From NCBI GenBank assembly GCA_015680685.1, contig MNCI01006539.1, positions 382,159 through 446,158 on the forward strand: 64,000 nucleotides of DNA, written 5' to 3'. Origin of the DNA: Gnetum montanum. Its lineage: Eukaryota; Streptophyta; Gnetopsida; Gnetales; Gnetaceae. Below, piece by piece: positions 1 through 13,281 of this stretch. A program made the translations under genes and the position numbers. Position 1 is the first letter of the stretch; each line of letters begins with the position of its first letter. The notes under the pieces were generated by a model. That model was not told the DNA's origin and ran no database searches. It worked only from the letters and a program-made list of their open reading frames with translations.

Positions 1-3000
1 TCATAGCTTAATGTAATAGAAACAAAATAAATATTTTTAGACTTTTATGTTATAAGACATTAACAGTATAGAAACAAGGAAAACCATAACTTTTCTTCAA
101 TGTACAAACACTAGACTCCACATCAACTAAATTATTTTAGGCTACATAAGCAAGGTATCACTCTAATAGAGTCTAGTCACAATTGTGAAAGCAACAACTC
201 AAAATACACACAAAAAATAAGGAATCAACTTACCTATGAAAGGAGAATTGCTTCACAAAAATTGGATGCCAAAATTCAAAAATAATAATAAAAGTAGTGT
301 GTGAGAGCTTATCCCAAGTATTTATAGTTTTTGCAAAGTAACGGTAGAGGTTTGCCAATGCTTAGGCAAGAACAAAGGTTTGTCAATGTAGCCTAGGATA
401 ATCCTAGTTATATTATAGGTGAGGGTAACCAAACTAGGCTAGGTAGAGGATGTGTTAGCACCCTTTCACTGATGCAAGGGGTGCATTGGTGTAGGGTAGT
501 CAACACATCTTCTCCTATCACACTGTAAATAGCCAATCTTGGATGAAAGTCAAAATATCAAGAGATATGTTGAAAGGGTCTTAGGATATCAGAATGAAGC
601 CAAAAACATCCTAAGAAATCTAGAACATGTACACAACCTGAAAGTATATTACAAAAGGCAGCAATGCATCCTTGGGAGATACAAACCTTAACCAAACATG
701 CTAGAACTAAAAATATAAGGCATGTGAAATACTTTTTGAGTTTAGGGCTTACAATAAGCTTATAAAATGCCACTAGATAACTTATCACACATCTATAATA
801 GCATCTATTTTATATTTTTGAAATCTATACTAGATAGAAATTCTATTAACTATCCTAGAATCAATTCATATTTTCATTTCGTTTGTATTTTTCTTGGACA
901 CAAGTATAGCAAGTACAACACAAGGTGAAATAGACTTTTGATGAAATCATTTAAGAGAAGTTCACTCACCTACCTATGAAGCTTTTCCCTTTGACTTGGA
1001 TTCATACAACAAGTCTTCTTACTTGGTATGATTTCTTTTGGTATAAAATAAATTGGATGCTCTAAATAAATCTTATTGATGGAAGCCCTTCCAACATATC
1101 CTTGAATACATTAGCAAATTATTCTATCAAATAGTGTGCTGCTATTGGAATTCATATGCAAAAACAATGATAAAAACCATATCTATCCAATTCATATGCT
1201 TGAACATACTCATACTCATTTAATAAAATCAAAATGCATTAGTATGAACTTTCTTCTTTTATTAATGTAGTATCCTAGAAATTAATTTATAAATCTCATT
1301 TGGCCAAGGGAATGATCAAACATTTTTTACATTATTAAATATAGCCTTATTATCAAAATTCCATGGTCTTCTAAGAATTAAATCTACAAATTTATGGGAA
1401 GAATATCACAAGATATCTTATCCTTAAAGGAACCAGTCCTAAAAGGTAAGATACAACTTTCATTTACTTTTTAGAAATGATATTTGAAAAGCCACTAAAC
1501 TTTATAGGACCTCAGATGAGGAGATTTGGATAGTCCAATCTATGAATATCATTAGTAGAGATTTCATTCTTTTGTGATACATAACTAATAAGAATATGAA
1601 TCTATTCCCCACTAGACAAACATCTAGATTCAATTAAGAAAAAACATTTTCCTATTAGGCTCTTTATTACATCCCACAATTTTACTTAACATAATCCATT
1701 CTTTAATTATGCATAACTTATTACTTGAACATGTAACATCATAATGCTTATAACTTAAGAAAATAAATCTTTATAAACATTATAAAAATTAATTAAAGTA
1801 TATGGTAAATCAAAAATACACATCAGAGTGCCTAAACAAAAATTTTCATAATCATAAATTAAAGCTCATAATTATATCTCATAATCATGATAAAACCATA
1901 ATCTCAAAGAAGAGTTGACAATATTCATCAATACATAAGTTCAAGTACATCATGGTTATCATAACATAGATCTTAAAAAGAAACTAAATTTAAAAACAAA
2001 CCCCATTGATCCTACTTATTTATCATTAAGCTCTTAGCTCCTACCACCTAGATCTACATACAAACATGTACATAGGTTCAAAAACCTTCTAGTAGAGACA
2101 ACCACCTTGATGCACCTTGAATAAACTCTATGATGAACCACATGTTGCACAATAAAACCATATCAAGATCAATGAGAATATAATCAAAAAGCATAACCAA
2201 AACCATGAGGTTTACAAAATTTCAAGAAATAGGTAAACCAAGAATGCCCTAGATATTAGCCATCTACAAGGACTAGTTGGTTCACAAAGATCTCACCTAT
2301 CTTAATGCTATCAATGATCCTCCTTAAGAACTAGTTGGCCAAGCCTCTTCTAATCTTGGATGAATTGACACTAGAAAAAATCCCATGTACTTCACCTGCC
2401 CTTATCATTATAAATCATGAAACTAGTCATATGAATAATCACAAGAAATATGAGTTGGCATTGATGACTAAATAGTTCCTCCTACCTCCCAATAATGTTT
2501 GTTGATTATCATAGCCTACACATAATCATAGGCTAGGCGGGTCAAGTATGGTAGTCAACCCTATCCTACATAATGCCTACCCATTGATACATAAACCAAG
2601 CTACCCAAGGTACAATCTTAGATTACAAAGGCTAAGTACTAGAGGTCAAACTAGACTCTCCACAATCCCTACTCATTGATCTTATCAAGTGTACAATCAA
2701 GAGGTTAAAACTCAAAAAAACTTACTAGTTGAAGCACCAAAGAATAGGTATAATTAATAGGATATAAAAATGATACAAAATATCAAAAAATAAAAATTAT
2801 AGACAATGAGTGGTCCATGAGTTAACCACAACCATTGGTTACAAGTGAAAGATTGACCACAACTAGTGGTCAAGTTGTGGTCTAGACCTTGACCTCACCA
2901 TGAGTCATGGTAAACCCCACAACTTAGAAATGCACACCTTAGCTTAGGTTTATAGTTACCTACAAGAAAATAACCCATGCTTCAATCATGGTCTAGACAA

Positions 3001-3560
3001 TGACGTCAATATAACCCATGGTGTCCACTAATGTCTTCACCATAATTCATGGTAAATATACCATGAGTCATGATGGTAAGAAATGCAACTGAAGATGTGT
3101 CAAAAAGCATAGAAAAGATAGGGAATAAGCATATAATGGTACCAAAATTACATCATGATATTACAATAGATTAAACCACATAAGACTCTATGTAAATAAG
3201 AAATTATATGATAATAATTGATACATTGAAATCTTAACAACAAGAAAAAACCTAAACCTACTTGCTCTACCTTCACAATTCAGGAGCCCCTACAACACAC
3301 AAGGTTAAATCTCCTAAAGTACTCAAATTATATTGAGATCATCCTAATATGCTAGCAGGGCCATTTCCTTATCATAGAGGGAGATCCTCTCTCATCTACA
3401 CATTTACAATAAATTATCTCTCTTGAAATGTTAAGAAACTCTAAGAACCTCAAACAATATACATAGTTCAAGATTATATTCACATGAATTATTTAGATGT
3501 GTTTTTTCTTCAAGAGGTTAAAATTTAAAAATTTATATTTGAAATTACTATAAGTCTAAT
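1..3560. other. AT-rich intergenic DNA, no gene seen
   Basis: I see no exon, RNA gene or transposon domain here; open frames are short and without recognisable motifs. Around 2790-3075 there is a cluster of imperfect palindromes of the form accatgagtcatggt with neighbours such as catggtctagacaatga. A similar cluster occurs at about 59600-59830 and a single related piece at about 50330-50400, so this is probably the decayed remnant of a dispersed repeat. Confidence 0.5.
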
Positions 3561-3569
3561 TTTCCCAAC

Positions 3570-5570
3570 AGCTACTATGTCTCTTTCACTCATGAGAGTA
3601 GAAAAGGTGGATTAGTGATCCTTCTTCACAATAAAAAGAACAAGTTTATCATTGATCATAAAAGTGATAATTTAGATCATTCTAACTAGATTCAACTTCA
3701 TCATGCAATTGAAATCTTGGATTTTATTTCTATCTATGCTCCTTATAATCTTAGTGATAGAAAATTAATGTGAAAATAATCATGTTATAACTTCCCTATA
3801 GTCATATCGATTATTATAAGGGATTTTAATATGATTGAGAATCTAGAAGATAAAATAAAGGATAAAGAGAAGATTTAGATAGGAGTGATTTCTATTATTG
3901 GTTATAATTTAAGGAAAAATTAATTTGAATGAATCTTATTAGAAATACTTTTCATCTAGCACTTTTAATTACTTTATTTAGAATAATTCCAAATAAGGAG
4001 TTTCTTATATTACTTCATAACTAGATTAAGTTTATTTATCTAAGAATATAAGAATGCATTTTTACAATTTACAACCACTAGAAGTAGTCATGTCTAAGTT
4101 GATTTCACTCAAGTTCTTTTAGATCATTATCCTATTAAATGATATTTTTTCTTTTGTGATCACTCTCACTCTTCTAGTGATCCTTACATCTTCAATGCAA
4201 CATTTCTAAATAGTCACGCTTTAAATTCTTTATTTATGCAAATTTGAAATCTACATCCTAAGCCTACAAGAGATAAAAATTGGATCAACTCATGGACTAA
4301 TGGTTATAATCCTCTTCAAAAATTTTCTAAACATGCAAAAAAAATTAATGGCTTTTGATATGTATCTACACAAATATGATCTCAGTAAGGATATATCCTT
4401 CTTAAAAAATGTCATAAATAGTGGTGAAGTTACATAGGCTTGGTTGTGAATTATTCAAGGAAAATTTTCATATCATAAATCATTATGAAGCTAGATGAGC
4501 TTCTCTTTCTTGGTTACAAATGGTTGTTTAAGCTACTATAAATTTTTTTCACTTTCTCAAATGGAGATAAAACTTCTTTAAGATAAAACCTATTTAGGCT
4601 GATAATCAACTTTTCACATCTAAAAATAACATTTTATAAGCATTTTTTGAATATTATTCTAAAGTCTTTAATAAGAAATATATTTATCCAATTATAGTAT
4701 ATAGGTTTTTGAAAGTCGTTACTCCTTTAACTTGTTCGATTTTTTTCTAATGCTAATCTTCTTTCTAAGGATGAGCTTTTCGAGCCTCTACACCTTCATG
4801 ATAATAAACCCCATAGAATGAATGATCTTTCTTGTCCACTCTTGAAGGTACCATTCATAGTTTATATAAGTAGGCTTCTAGTAAAAGCTCTTTTAACAAA
4901 GTTATCAATGCTAGTATTATTAAGCTTTTTCCTAAAACAAGAAACAATGCTAGCATAAGCAATTAACTCCTAATTACTTTGTTGAATAGCATCTACAAAA
5001 TTGTTACTAAATCATTTGTTAATAAATAAAACCTTTTCTTACACATCTCATTAGTAAAGATCAAACTAATTTTGTTTAAGGAAAGTACATCTTAGATAAT
5101 GTGATTATTACTATTGAAGGTATGCATTAGGCTTCTTTCATAAAATAGAAAGCTATTCTTATTAAGCTTAATGTATCAATTTTTTAAGAACTATTATTAG
5201 ATATCATAATTTAGGTAATGCATTTAAATATCATATTGATATGCTTTTATTAGATGACTCTTCAATTATATCTATAAATGGAACATTTCTTAGATGTCAA
5301 TGAGCTTCAAATATCAATCTATTAGGGATGTCCACTAGCTTCCTATGTTTTTATTATTATAGTTGATACTCTAGGTGTTGTTCTTTAGGCACATAGTAAT
5401 TCTATCACTTTAACAGAGATATATCTTCTTGAAGAAGAAAATAACCTCCTTTATAGTCAATTTTCATATGACACTTTTCTCACTTTAACTAAGAATCAAG
5501 ATAACTTTGCTACTACCTTGGATTTCATTAACATTCATTGTAGAGCTTTAGAATTCAAAATTAACTAGAA
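3570..5570 (+). pseudogene. Decayed LINE (non-LTR retrotransposon) fragment
   Basis: Translated on the plus strand with many stops and frame changes, this stretch has the order of a plant LINE ORF2. Near 3600-3770 is an endonuclease-like block (a RKGGLVILLHNKK-type segment followed by IEILDFISIYAP), typical of the exonuclease-endonuclease-phosphatase domain. Near 5310-5400 is a reverse-transcriptase-like block matching the family's GxxQGCPLSPxLF region. Near 5460-5500 is a degenerate version of the YADDT catalytic box (YDTF), followed by LDFINIHCRALEFKIN, which resembles the segment after the active site. No frame is open, so it is dead. It stops abruptly where the RNase H of element E begins (about 5573). 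The assignment rests on domain order and short motifs only. Confidence 0.6.
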
Positions 5571-6712
5571 TTAAAGATATTCATACTATATACATTATGC
5601 AAGCTAGAGTTTTGTAGGTGTATATCTATATTATATCATAATCAAGAGAGAACTGATGGAACTAGGATATGCCTTAGAGAAATTTAGATACTACATACTT
5701 GACTACCAAGTCTTTATGCATATAGATCACAATGCAATATGCTTCCTAATGAATAAGCTAGTGGTTAGCCCTTCTAGCATACGATGGCTAGTGATCTAGT
5801 AGGAATTTGATCTTATAATTATTTACAAAAAAGAAACTAAGAACATTGTTGCAGATCAGTTCTCCCAAATAAGATGGGACAACAAGGCTGATGAAGAGTC
5901 TCCTTTTGATCAATTTTTCAATGAAATTCTTTTACAAAGGTAACAAGAGCTACAATAGATCTAGTCAAATCAATGTACATTAAATTCCTCTTATATCTAC
6001 TCACATAGAAGATCCCTCCTCAATGAAATAGAAAAAAAATAATACTTCCTTCACAACATGAAGCACTACACTAAGATAAAAAGTACCTCTATAAGATTTT
6101 TGTATATGGTTTGGTGTGATGGTGCATGCCTGCTAAAGATCAACTCAGAGTTCTCCAAGATGCATATTAAGAACCTTATGGAGTTTACTTCATAGGTAGA
6201 AGAATGATCATCAAAATCCTCATGGCAGAATACTTTTAGCCTACAATATTCAGAAATGCACATCAATTCACCAACTTTTATAAATGATGCTAAAGAAATG
6301 GAGGAATAATTGTAAGGCTAGAATGTTCTCAACAATGCATATAACCATTAGAATATTTTCATCTATGGAGAATTGACTTATGGATCCCATCACACCCATG
6401 TCCAAAGGGAAATCCTACATCATTATTGTAGTGGACTATTACACAAAATAAACAAAGGTTGCAATAGTGAAAAATTATACATCCATGACCATAGCAAAGT
6501 TTTTTTTAACAAAGTGTAATAAATAGATTTGATATGTTTAGAAAACTTATTTCTAATAATGAAACTTACTTTACAAGTGCTAGTTTTAGAAAACTCAAAG
6601 ACACTTAGTGATGGAACAAAAATTGACAACATCACATTACCTCTAAGCAAATGGTCGAGTAGAAGTAATAATTAGAAAAATCACACGAATTCTTACTAGG
6701 ACCATTAGTAGG

Positions 6713-7429
6713 TGATGAGTGGCGAGGTACCCCTACACTCAACCATACGAATACGAGCGTACACGCACGATCCGGTCGAACTCCGCAGACTAAATGCCTT
6801 AACGCCACAAGAAACACTTGGGGTTAATCGTTCGTTGTCTTCCCAGGCTTGCTTGTAAGTGTCACGGTGTATGGTTAAGCAAGTCTGAGGTATGTGATTT
6901 TTTTGGTATTTTCGGCTTATCTTCTATGCTANNNNNNNNNNNNNNNNNNNNNNNNNNNNNNNNNNNNNNNNNNNNNNNNNNNNNNNNNNNNNNNNNNNNN
7001 NNNNNNNNNNNNNNNNNNNNNNNNNNNNNNNNNNNNNNNNNNNNNNNNNNNNNNNNNNNNNNNNNNNNNNNNNNNNNNNNNNNNNNNNNNNNNNNNNNNN
7101 NNNNNNNNNNNNNNNNNNNNNNNNNNNNNNNNNNNNNNNNNNNNNNNNNNNNNNNNNNNNNNNNNNNNNNNNNNNNNNNNNNNNNNNNNNNNNNNNNNNN
7201 NNNNNNNNNNNNNNNNNNNNNNNNNNNNNNNNNNNNNNNNNNNNNNNNNNNNNNNNNNNNNNNNNNNNNNNNNNNNNNNNNNNNNNNNNNNNNNNNNNNN
7301 NNNNNNNNNNNNNNNNNNNNNNNNNNNNNNNNNNNNNNNNNNNNNNNNNNNNNNNNNNNNNNNNNNNNCGGGACGCGATATCGCGTACGCGATATCGCAT
7401 GGGATGCGATATCGCGGTGCGTCTCATCA
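6713..7429 (-). repeat. Solo LTR of the A/C family, inserted in E
   Basis: It begins tgatgagtggcgaggtaccc and ends ...gcgtctcatca, the reverse complement of the LTR ends seen in elements A and C. The 5-bp target duplication gtagg lies at 6708-6712 and 7430-7434. A 437-base run of N covers most of it. No internal region is visible, so it reads as a solo LTR left by LTR-LTR recombination. A full element collapsed into the gap cannot be excluded, although the total length (717 bp with the gap) is close to the 767-821 bp of the intact copies. Confidence 0.85.
6932..7368. other. Assembly gap (437 N)
   Basis: A run of unknown bases inside the solo LTR. The adjacent sequence on the right is the palindrome cluster (gcgatatcgc repeats), which may be what broke the assembly. 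Confidence 0.99.
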
Positions 7430-7959
7430 GTAGGTATAGGTGAGATTGAAGCACAATATTCAGTGATGTCTTATGGACTTTACACTCCACTTAAAAACTC
7501 CTATAGTCTACTCTTCCTATGAGTTAATGTATAGTAAGCTACCAAAACTTCCCATCTAAGTAAAATTATGCACACTCATCATAGCTTATGAACTTAACCT
7601 CAACATTGGTTTAGCACCAAAAGAACATTTCATGAATCTCAACATGCTAGATAAAAATAGAAATGTAATCCTTATGATAAGTGAAGTGCACAAGGCATAC
7701 ATCAAACAACATCATGATGCTAAGATACAAACACGATATTTTCAACCAAAAGATAAGGTCCTTTATTGGAACCTCAAACATGCATCTCAACTAACAAAAT
7801 TCTAGATATTTTGAAAAGGATCCTACATAATCCAGTCAACTTTCCATTTAGGTGCCATGAAGATTTACCACTTTAATTATTCAAATAAGCTAATCTTGAT
7901 TAACACATAATAAGTAAAACATTTTAAGGCTTTCCCAGTAGCCAAAAACTCAACTAACA

Positions 7960-10020
7960 TCTTAATCCATGGTCAAGCTCATTCTATCTTCCATGTCTTC
8001 ACCTTTCAACTTAGTCATGGAGGAGATATCCATCTAGCCTAACATCTTTTAGGGACATGATTTTTCAATTTTTTGTTTTACAGTTTCCTTCCATTTTTCT
8101 AATTCTTTATACTTTTTCTTTTATTAAGTCATTTTCCTTTTTAAGAATTTAATTTAATCTCAATTTTTCTGTTAGCATTACTAAGGATTATCGTTTATGT
8201 ATAGGCCAATGTTGTTGTTTGTATTGTATTCTGTACTATCAGGATGATTGGGAAAGCACTTGTATGAAGTAGTAAGACCACACCATCTATCCCTTCCCTT
8301 TTTCTAAATAAGAGATCTCCACCCTGAAAGTAGTATGGCTCTTCTCACATTGAAACTAAAAATCACTCGTGATCTTTATGCCTTGAGAGGGAAGAATCAA
8401 GAGATAATGAAAAAGGATCTAGCATCAAGTGGATTTGTTGATTCATTGCACTGCTTCTATGAGTATTATTCCTCTATTTATTTATGTCATAACTCATGTT
8501 TTAATTTTGATGGAAGCATGTTCTTCAATAAGTATTACCTTGCCATGTCATTGGAAAGACATGTTACCCATACCTAAAGGTAGTCCTCTAGTAAAGAAAG
8601 CATAGTCTCCAATTAATTAATTCACAAACGAAACTTGATTCCTAGGATATCACTCGAATAACATGTTACTCATGCCTAAAGATACTCCCTTAATGGGATT
8701 AGCATTATCTATGGGGCTAGAAAGACATGTTATCCATGCTTGAAAACACCCCTCTAACCAATGGCTAAGTTTCCTAAAAATAATTAATGTTTAACTAATT
8801 AATTAATCAAAAATGCTCCTTTTTTTATTTTGTTGAGTAATAATATTTTCTTATGATTGTGGGAGTCCTATGATTGTAATTTTTGGATGAAGTAATGTAA
8901 TGTCACCAAAAAACATATGGACTTGGCCCAATACCTAGATAAATAGATATGATGATCATTTTAATCACATTTTTTATAAGGATCTAGTGTATATATTGTA
9001 AAACATCTCAAGTCTCTATCTCTATACTTCCTTATTCTTTTAACATTCACCTCACTGTTGCATATATTTTTTTCCTAATGATTTTGTTTAGTGTAAATTT
9101 TGAAGATAATTATTGTGTGAGTGTGGCACATAGACTGAATTGATATTCAATTCCCAACATGCCTAAAAACACCTTGTGGAGTGGTTATATAAGGGTATTA
9201 AGACATAGGCCTACTTTAGGAAAGACCCACTTGTATAACTTTTTCACATATAGCCTATATACCACCTCCACATGTTCGACATATTGAGTTGTAGTTCCAA
9301 ATTTGAATGCATTTCTTGTTTTTATTTCATCTTCTTATGAACATCAAGTGTTAGGCCCCTATTTCAATCATGAATGCTTTTAAACACATATAACCCATTG
9401 GCTAAACCTCATACATTTTTCCCTTATGTCTAAATCCTCTCTCTATCTCTCATTCAACTTCTATATTACATTAAAATTAATAACAATGTACTATAAATTT
9501 AAAAGAAAATTTTGAGCTTATGCTGCATTGACGCATCCCGGTTAATATAGTAGAATACATCAACACATCCTCATTGATGTAGTATAAAAATAATATGTAT
9601 ACATGTGATGCTTAGCTAATTTCTGTCATTTTCATCCAAATAAGAGATGATTTTTTACTATTCTAAGAGCATAAAGCACTCCAAGTGCAATACTTGCGAA
9701 CTTGTGCACTTGATTTGCACTATTTTCAATCTTGTAAGCTTTTGAAGTTGAGCTCTATGTCATGGAGGCACTAGGACTTAGGATCCTGAACTTTGTTAAC
9801 ACTTCATAATTACAAGGTAGTTAATAATAAAAAAGTAATGAAAATTATGAAAAATTATCAATACATAACTACCCTATGACCTCAAAACCATAAGACTTTG
9901 AACACGTAAGAACATTCATGTTACATCTTTTTATGAACTCAACTAAGAGATGGTTACATATATCAATGCTTATACTCATGCTAATGGCTAATTAGTGATC
10001 ATCTATATGATTATAGATGA
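7960..10020 (+). other. 3' untranslated region of element E and adjoining unassigned DNA
   Basis: After the integrase end, 8000-8100 is similar to the ggggagatggccacc region that follows the pol gene in A (30340). A short motif close to ggaaagacatgttacccat is present once in A (31036) and three times here (about 8550-8580, 8650-8690, 8720-8755). Near 9220 is a match to the gaggacccactggcat region of A. The open frame at 8335-8577 has no recognisable domain and is probably chance. From 9300 to 10020 I see nothing. Confidence 0.5.
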
Positions 10021-11960
10021 TACCAAAATGAGGCTGCCAAGCAAGTGGACCTTCATAGCCTAAGGAGAAGTGTCAAAGAGAAGGGTGGAGATAACAACAA
10101 CAACCATAAGTGGAATAGGCAGCTGAGGTCACACATGCAACTAGTCCATTAAGAAAAGAACTTGAGGTGGAGTCTATTCATAATATCTTTACAATGAAAA
10201 AAAGGTATTCTATGTAGGATGAAGTGCCTAGATCTAGGTCATGCATAGAGGTCATGCTTATGGAGGCTTTCCTAGAAAAGGTTCGAAGCAAATAAGTCTA
10301 AATCATAATTCTTCAAGAATTAGACTTTATGCCATTTTTGAAATTTTCTCTTAAATAAGTCCAAATCTAGTTGTAGGCATCCCTACTTTGGCCCATCATT
10401 TTCACCAACAAAGAATGGTACCTTGATGAGACCTACCTTTTCTAGATAATCACCAAGGAGATAGAACTATGAAAATCAAAGACATTATCATTTTTTACTT
10501 GGTGAAGGTCATAGCAAAGGCCTTGGAATTGTCCAATGAAGGAGCAAAGCTTGCAGATATGTCTATGTAGTTAGATGTGGAAATAAAGAAAGAATGAACC
10601 CAAAGATGTTATGGTGTTAACCATAAAGAGTATGATGCCTTGGCTAAAGCAAAGTGGGTATGCTTCAAGATAGTGCCATATCACCAATCCAATGATATGG
10701 CCTAGCAAGATCACATCATTCTTTACCAAGGTATGTATGGCTCATAGCAAGAAATCTCTAATCAACCTCCCCCAACTACTCTTCTTAGAAATTAAGAAGA
10801 GATTCAAAGAAAATGAGAAAGATAAAAAGATACCTCCTTTTCCATGCTTGATCAAAAAACTTTGTAAGAGGGGAGAAATAGCCTATTATGCCAGTGACGT
10901 ACTTTGAAAGGCTCCTAGTACATCATGACAAGAAATGCTAAAAGAAAAAACATCTTCAAGATCCTAGGAGGCAGAAGCACCACCACCATCAACCAAGGAT
11001 GTTGTAGGCATTAAAGAAGACCTAAGGTAACTTAGAGAACAATAGTAGTAGGAACCTACTAATGATGAGTAATCTAACTATCATCTAATCATGAGAAATT
11101 TCAATGGGGTTGTAAGGATCATCAACTAGACATCAGATAATTTGGCAAAACTATTCTTTACTAGGACTCAAATAACTATGCATGCTAACCTAACCATGGG
11201 GGAAGTTATGGCATACTTGTTGTCTGAACAAGTTCCAAAAATTTTGGGCAATACCAAAAGATATCATCATGGTAATCATATCATGTAAAGGATAGGAGGC
11301 AGTAGCAAAAATGATGGTAGATAAGGTAGAAGAAGCATTGAAGATTTTTATGGCACCTATGTCCAACATTATTACTATGGTAGATATCCAAGTATATACA
11401 GGAAATATATCTAGAGGGATGACTATAGCCCATCATGAAAAGGTGCTAGAAAGACTAGTGGATATTGGAAAACTAGTTCCAGATGACTTCAATATCCTAA
11501 ACAATGTTTTAGTAATCCAATGTACACTAATAAAGATAAGGAGCAATTTTTTCATTACTAAAGCCTAACTGAAGAAAGCTATCAATATTCATTAATGGTT
11601 AGCAACTAAAGTTGTGAAACTAAGAGTCTTTCTGTCTAGTCTTACCATTCTATGACCTGAGTTGACTAGAGATGAAGCTTTCTAAGAGCTTCAAAAGAAA
11701 TTGAAGATGGTCAATAATGGAAAGAAGAGAGCGATATAGGATGCTTCCTTGTCAAATACCATGTTGAACACTACAAACAAGAACCTTACCTAGATGTGTA
11801 AGGAAAATAAGCAACTCTCCTAGAAAAATCAGTGTTTACTTAAGGTGTAGAAGTTTAAAGAGCAACTAGAGGAATACCTTAAGCACTAGCAGGAAAAACT
11901 TGCAAACGTGAACTAAGATGTCAAAAAGTTGGCAACTTAGAATAAAAATCTATTAATGAA
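10020..11960 (+). pseudogene. Decayed coding region, possibly a plant-transposon-type ORF (left half of D)
   Basis: Purine-rich sequence with coding-like stretches, the longest open at 10692-10907 (71 codons) and 11311-11568 (85 codons), both interrupted. The piece around 10735-10900 (INLPQLLFLEIKKRF and following residues) recalls the poorly characterised putative plant transposon protein family found in some Athila-type elements, but the match is from memory and weak. The rest is lysine/glutamate-rich and helical-looking. It is cut at 11960 by the insertion of element B and appears to continue at 35412. Function unknown; it could be the third (post-pol) ORF of an old element. Confidence 0.35.
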
Positions 11961-12141
11961 TAATATAGGGACATCTCTTTCGAGTCCTTTTCATCCCTGT
12001 AGGTGGTCAATTTGCAAGTTAGGAAAGCTAGAGAGATGTCTTCATTGGAAGTTGCAAAAACACAAAGATACATCCCAAGTACCTAGGAAACTTCTAACCA
12101 CAGGATGAGACATTTTTAGCTCAATGTTTGTGATAAACATA
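11961..12141 (+). repeat. Element B 5' LTR, first piece
   Basis: Aligns with the start of the 3' LTR at 34816: both contain agacatctcttt-like sequence and the segment gaaagctagagagatgt. It ends at aacata, where a foreign insert begins. Confidence 0.8.
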
Positions 12142-13063
12142 AAAGCTAAAGGAATTTGAAGCAATGAAAAAATTACTTGGTTTTCTTGACTTTACAAAGA
12201 ATAGGCCAATAAAATTTGTATTGTTAAAAATATTAGGTGGTTCTCTATAATTTGGAAAAAGGAAGTACTACAAAAGATATCTAGAACCTGAGGTTGTGTT
12301 TTGTTCTTTCCAATATATCAAAAATCATAGCAATTCTAGTAATGCAATTTTAAAGGATGATAACTAAAATGTTATTAAGTTTCTAATGCTAAGATTTAAA
12401 CTAATTATTTCCACATATATTAGTTTTCAAATAAATCTAATATCATATCAAATCATTATGTGATGACTATCAAATCATTGACTATCATTCATTCTGGTAA
12501 AGATTTAGCATTCATAAAACATGCCAAATTATAGAGCTAATTTCTCCAAATTGGAGTAGACATTGAATTAAAATTTTAGATGCATGTAACCACCTACTCT
12601 AGCTTTGTAATAAATCTAGAATCACTAACAATGTTGTGAAATAACTAAGATATGATCAAAATAGTGAACATTTTCAATTCTAATTATTCAACTTCCAAGA
12701 TTAAGTAAAGAATGATAAATGATGTTGATGTATGTCGTTGAATTGATGAAATATTGATGAATTGATGATGAAATAATCAAATTCTTGCTAAAATTATATT
12801 CATGATTCCATTGTACAAATTTTCAAGAGATGCCTTAGATATATATATGTGACAAGTGAGGCAAAGTTTACTCAAAATAATATAATATAGCCCTAGTGAC
12901 TAGAAGAAATCTTAAAAATTGAATATATATATATATATATATGGATTGAGACCAAAATAATATTACAACTACTTATCAATCTAAAAATTTCCTATTTCAT
13001 TAAAATAAGTTTCTTTTTGTATAATAAAACAAAAACAATTATTGTCTTATACTCTCAAAAGCC
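12142..13063. mobile_element. Unclassified 922-bp insert in the element B LTR
   Basis: The 3' LTR reads straight through this point (near 34990), so these 922 bp are foreign. They are flanked by the 6-bp direct repeat aacata (12136-12141 and 13064-13069), which looks like a target duplication. The insert is very AT-rich, has no open frame, contains an (AT)10 tract at 12923-12942, and shows no clear terminal inverted repeats by eye. A non-autonomous DNA element or a decayed short retroelement are both possible. Confidence 0.6.
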
Positions 13064-13246
13064 AACATAGGTTCGGTTGCTGATTGAGCATAGATGAAGA
13101 AAGGAGGAAAAAAGAGAGAAAGTTAAGATAGAGAGATTGTAGAAGAGGATGTATGTTTTTATGATTAAATGTGTGTGATATTGGCCATAACTTTTTGTAT
13201 GTGCATCTAATCTCAAATTTGTGTGTGGAGAGATCTAGATTAATTG
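13064..13246 (+). repeat. Element B 5' LTR, second piece
   Basis: Aligns with 3' LTR sequence from about 34990 to 35165, for example catagatgaag, cttggccataact-like and gagatctagatt-like blocks. It is cut at 13246, where caulimovirid sequence begins. Confidence 0.8.
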
Positions 13247-13281
13247 GGAGATTTATTATAATAATCTTTTGGAGATATCTC

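Larger units (their letters stand above)
5573..9300 (+). mobile_element. Element E: truncated, decayed Athila-like Ty3/gypsy retrotransposon
   Basis: It starts inside RNase H: the frame around 5575-5760 carries YIHYAS, then ALEFRYY-type and DHNAI-type segments, all matching element A at 28640-28800. The integrase zinc region (about 6090-6290) and core follow, then the integrase C-terminal part (7435-7960), and a 3' untranslated region resembling that of A. The 5' LTR, gag, protease and RT are absent. Stops are frequent. A solo LTR (6713-7429) interrupts the integrase and leaves a clean 5-bp target duplication, so the reading resumes exactly after it. Beyond about 9300 the similarity to A fades. 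E and the D segments (10020-11960, 35412-44503) might be one old element, but I cannot prove this. Confidence 0.7.

Noticed and set aside
6818-7522. Long open frames of 179-234 codons across 6818-7522
   Set aside because: They run through 437 unknown bases and the solo LTR; there is no real coding evidence.
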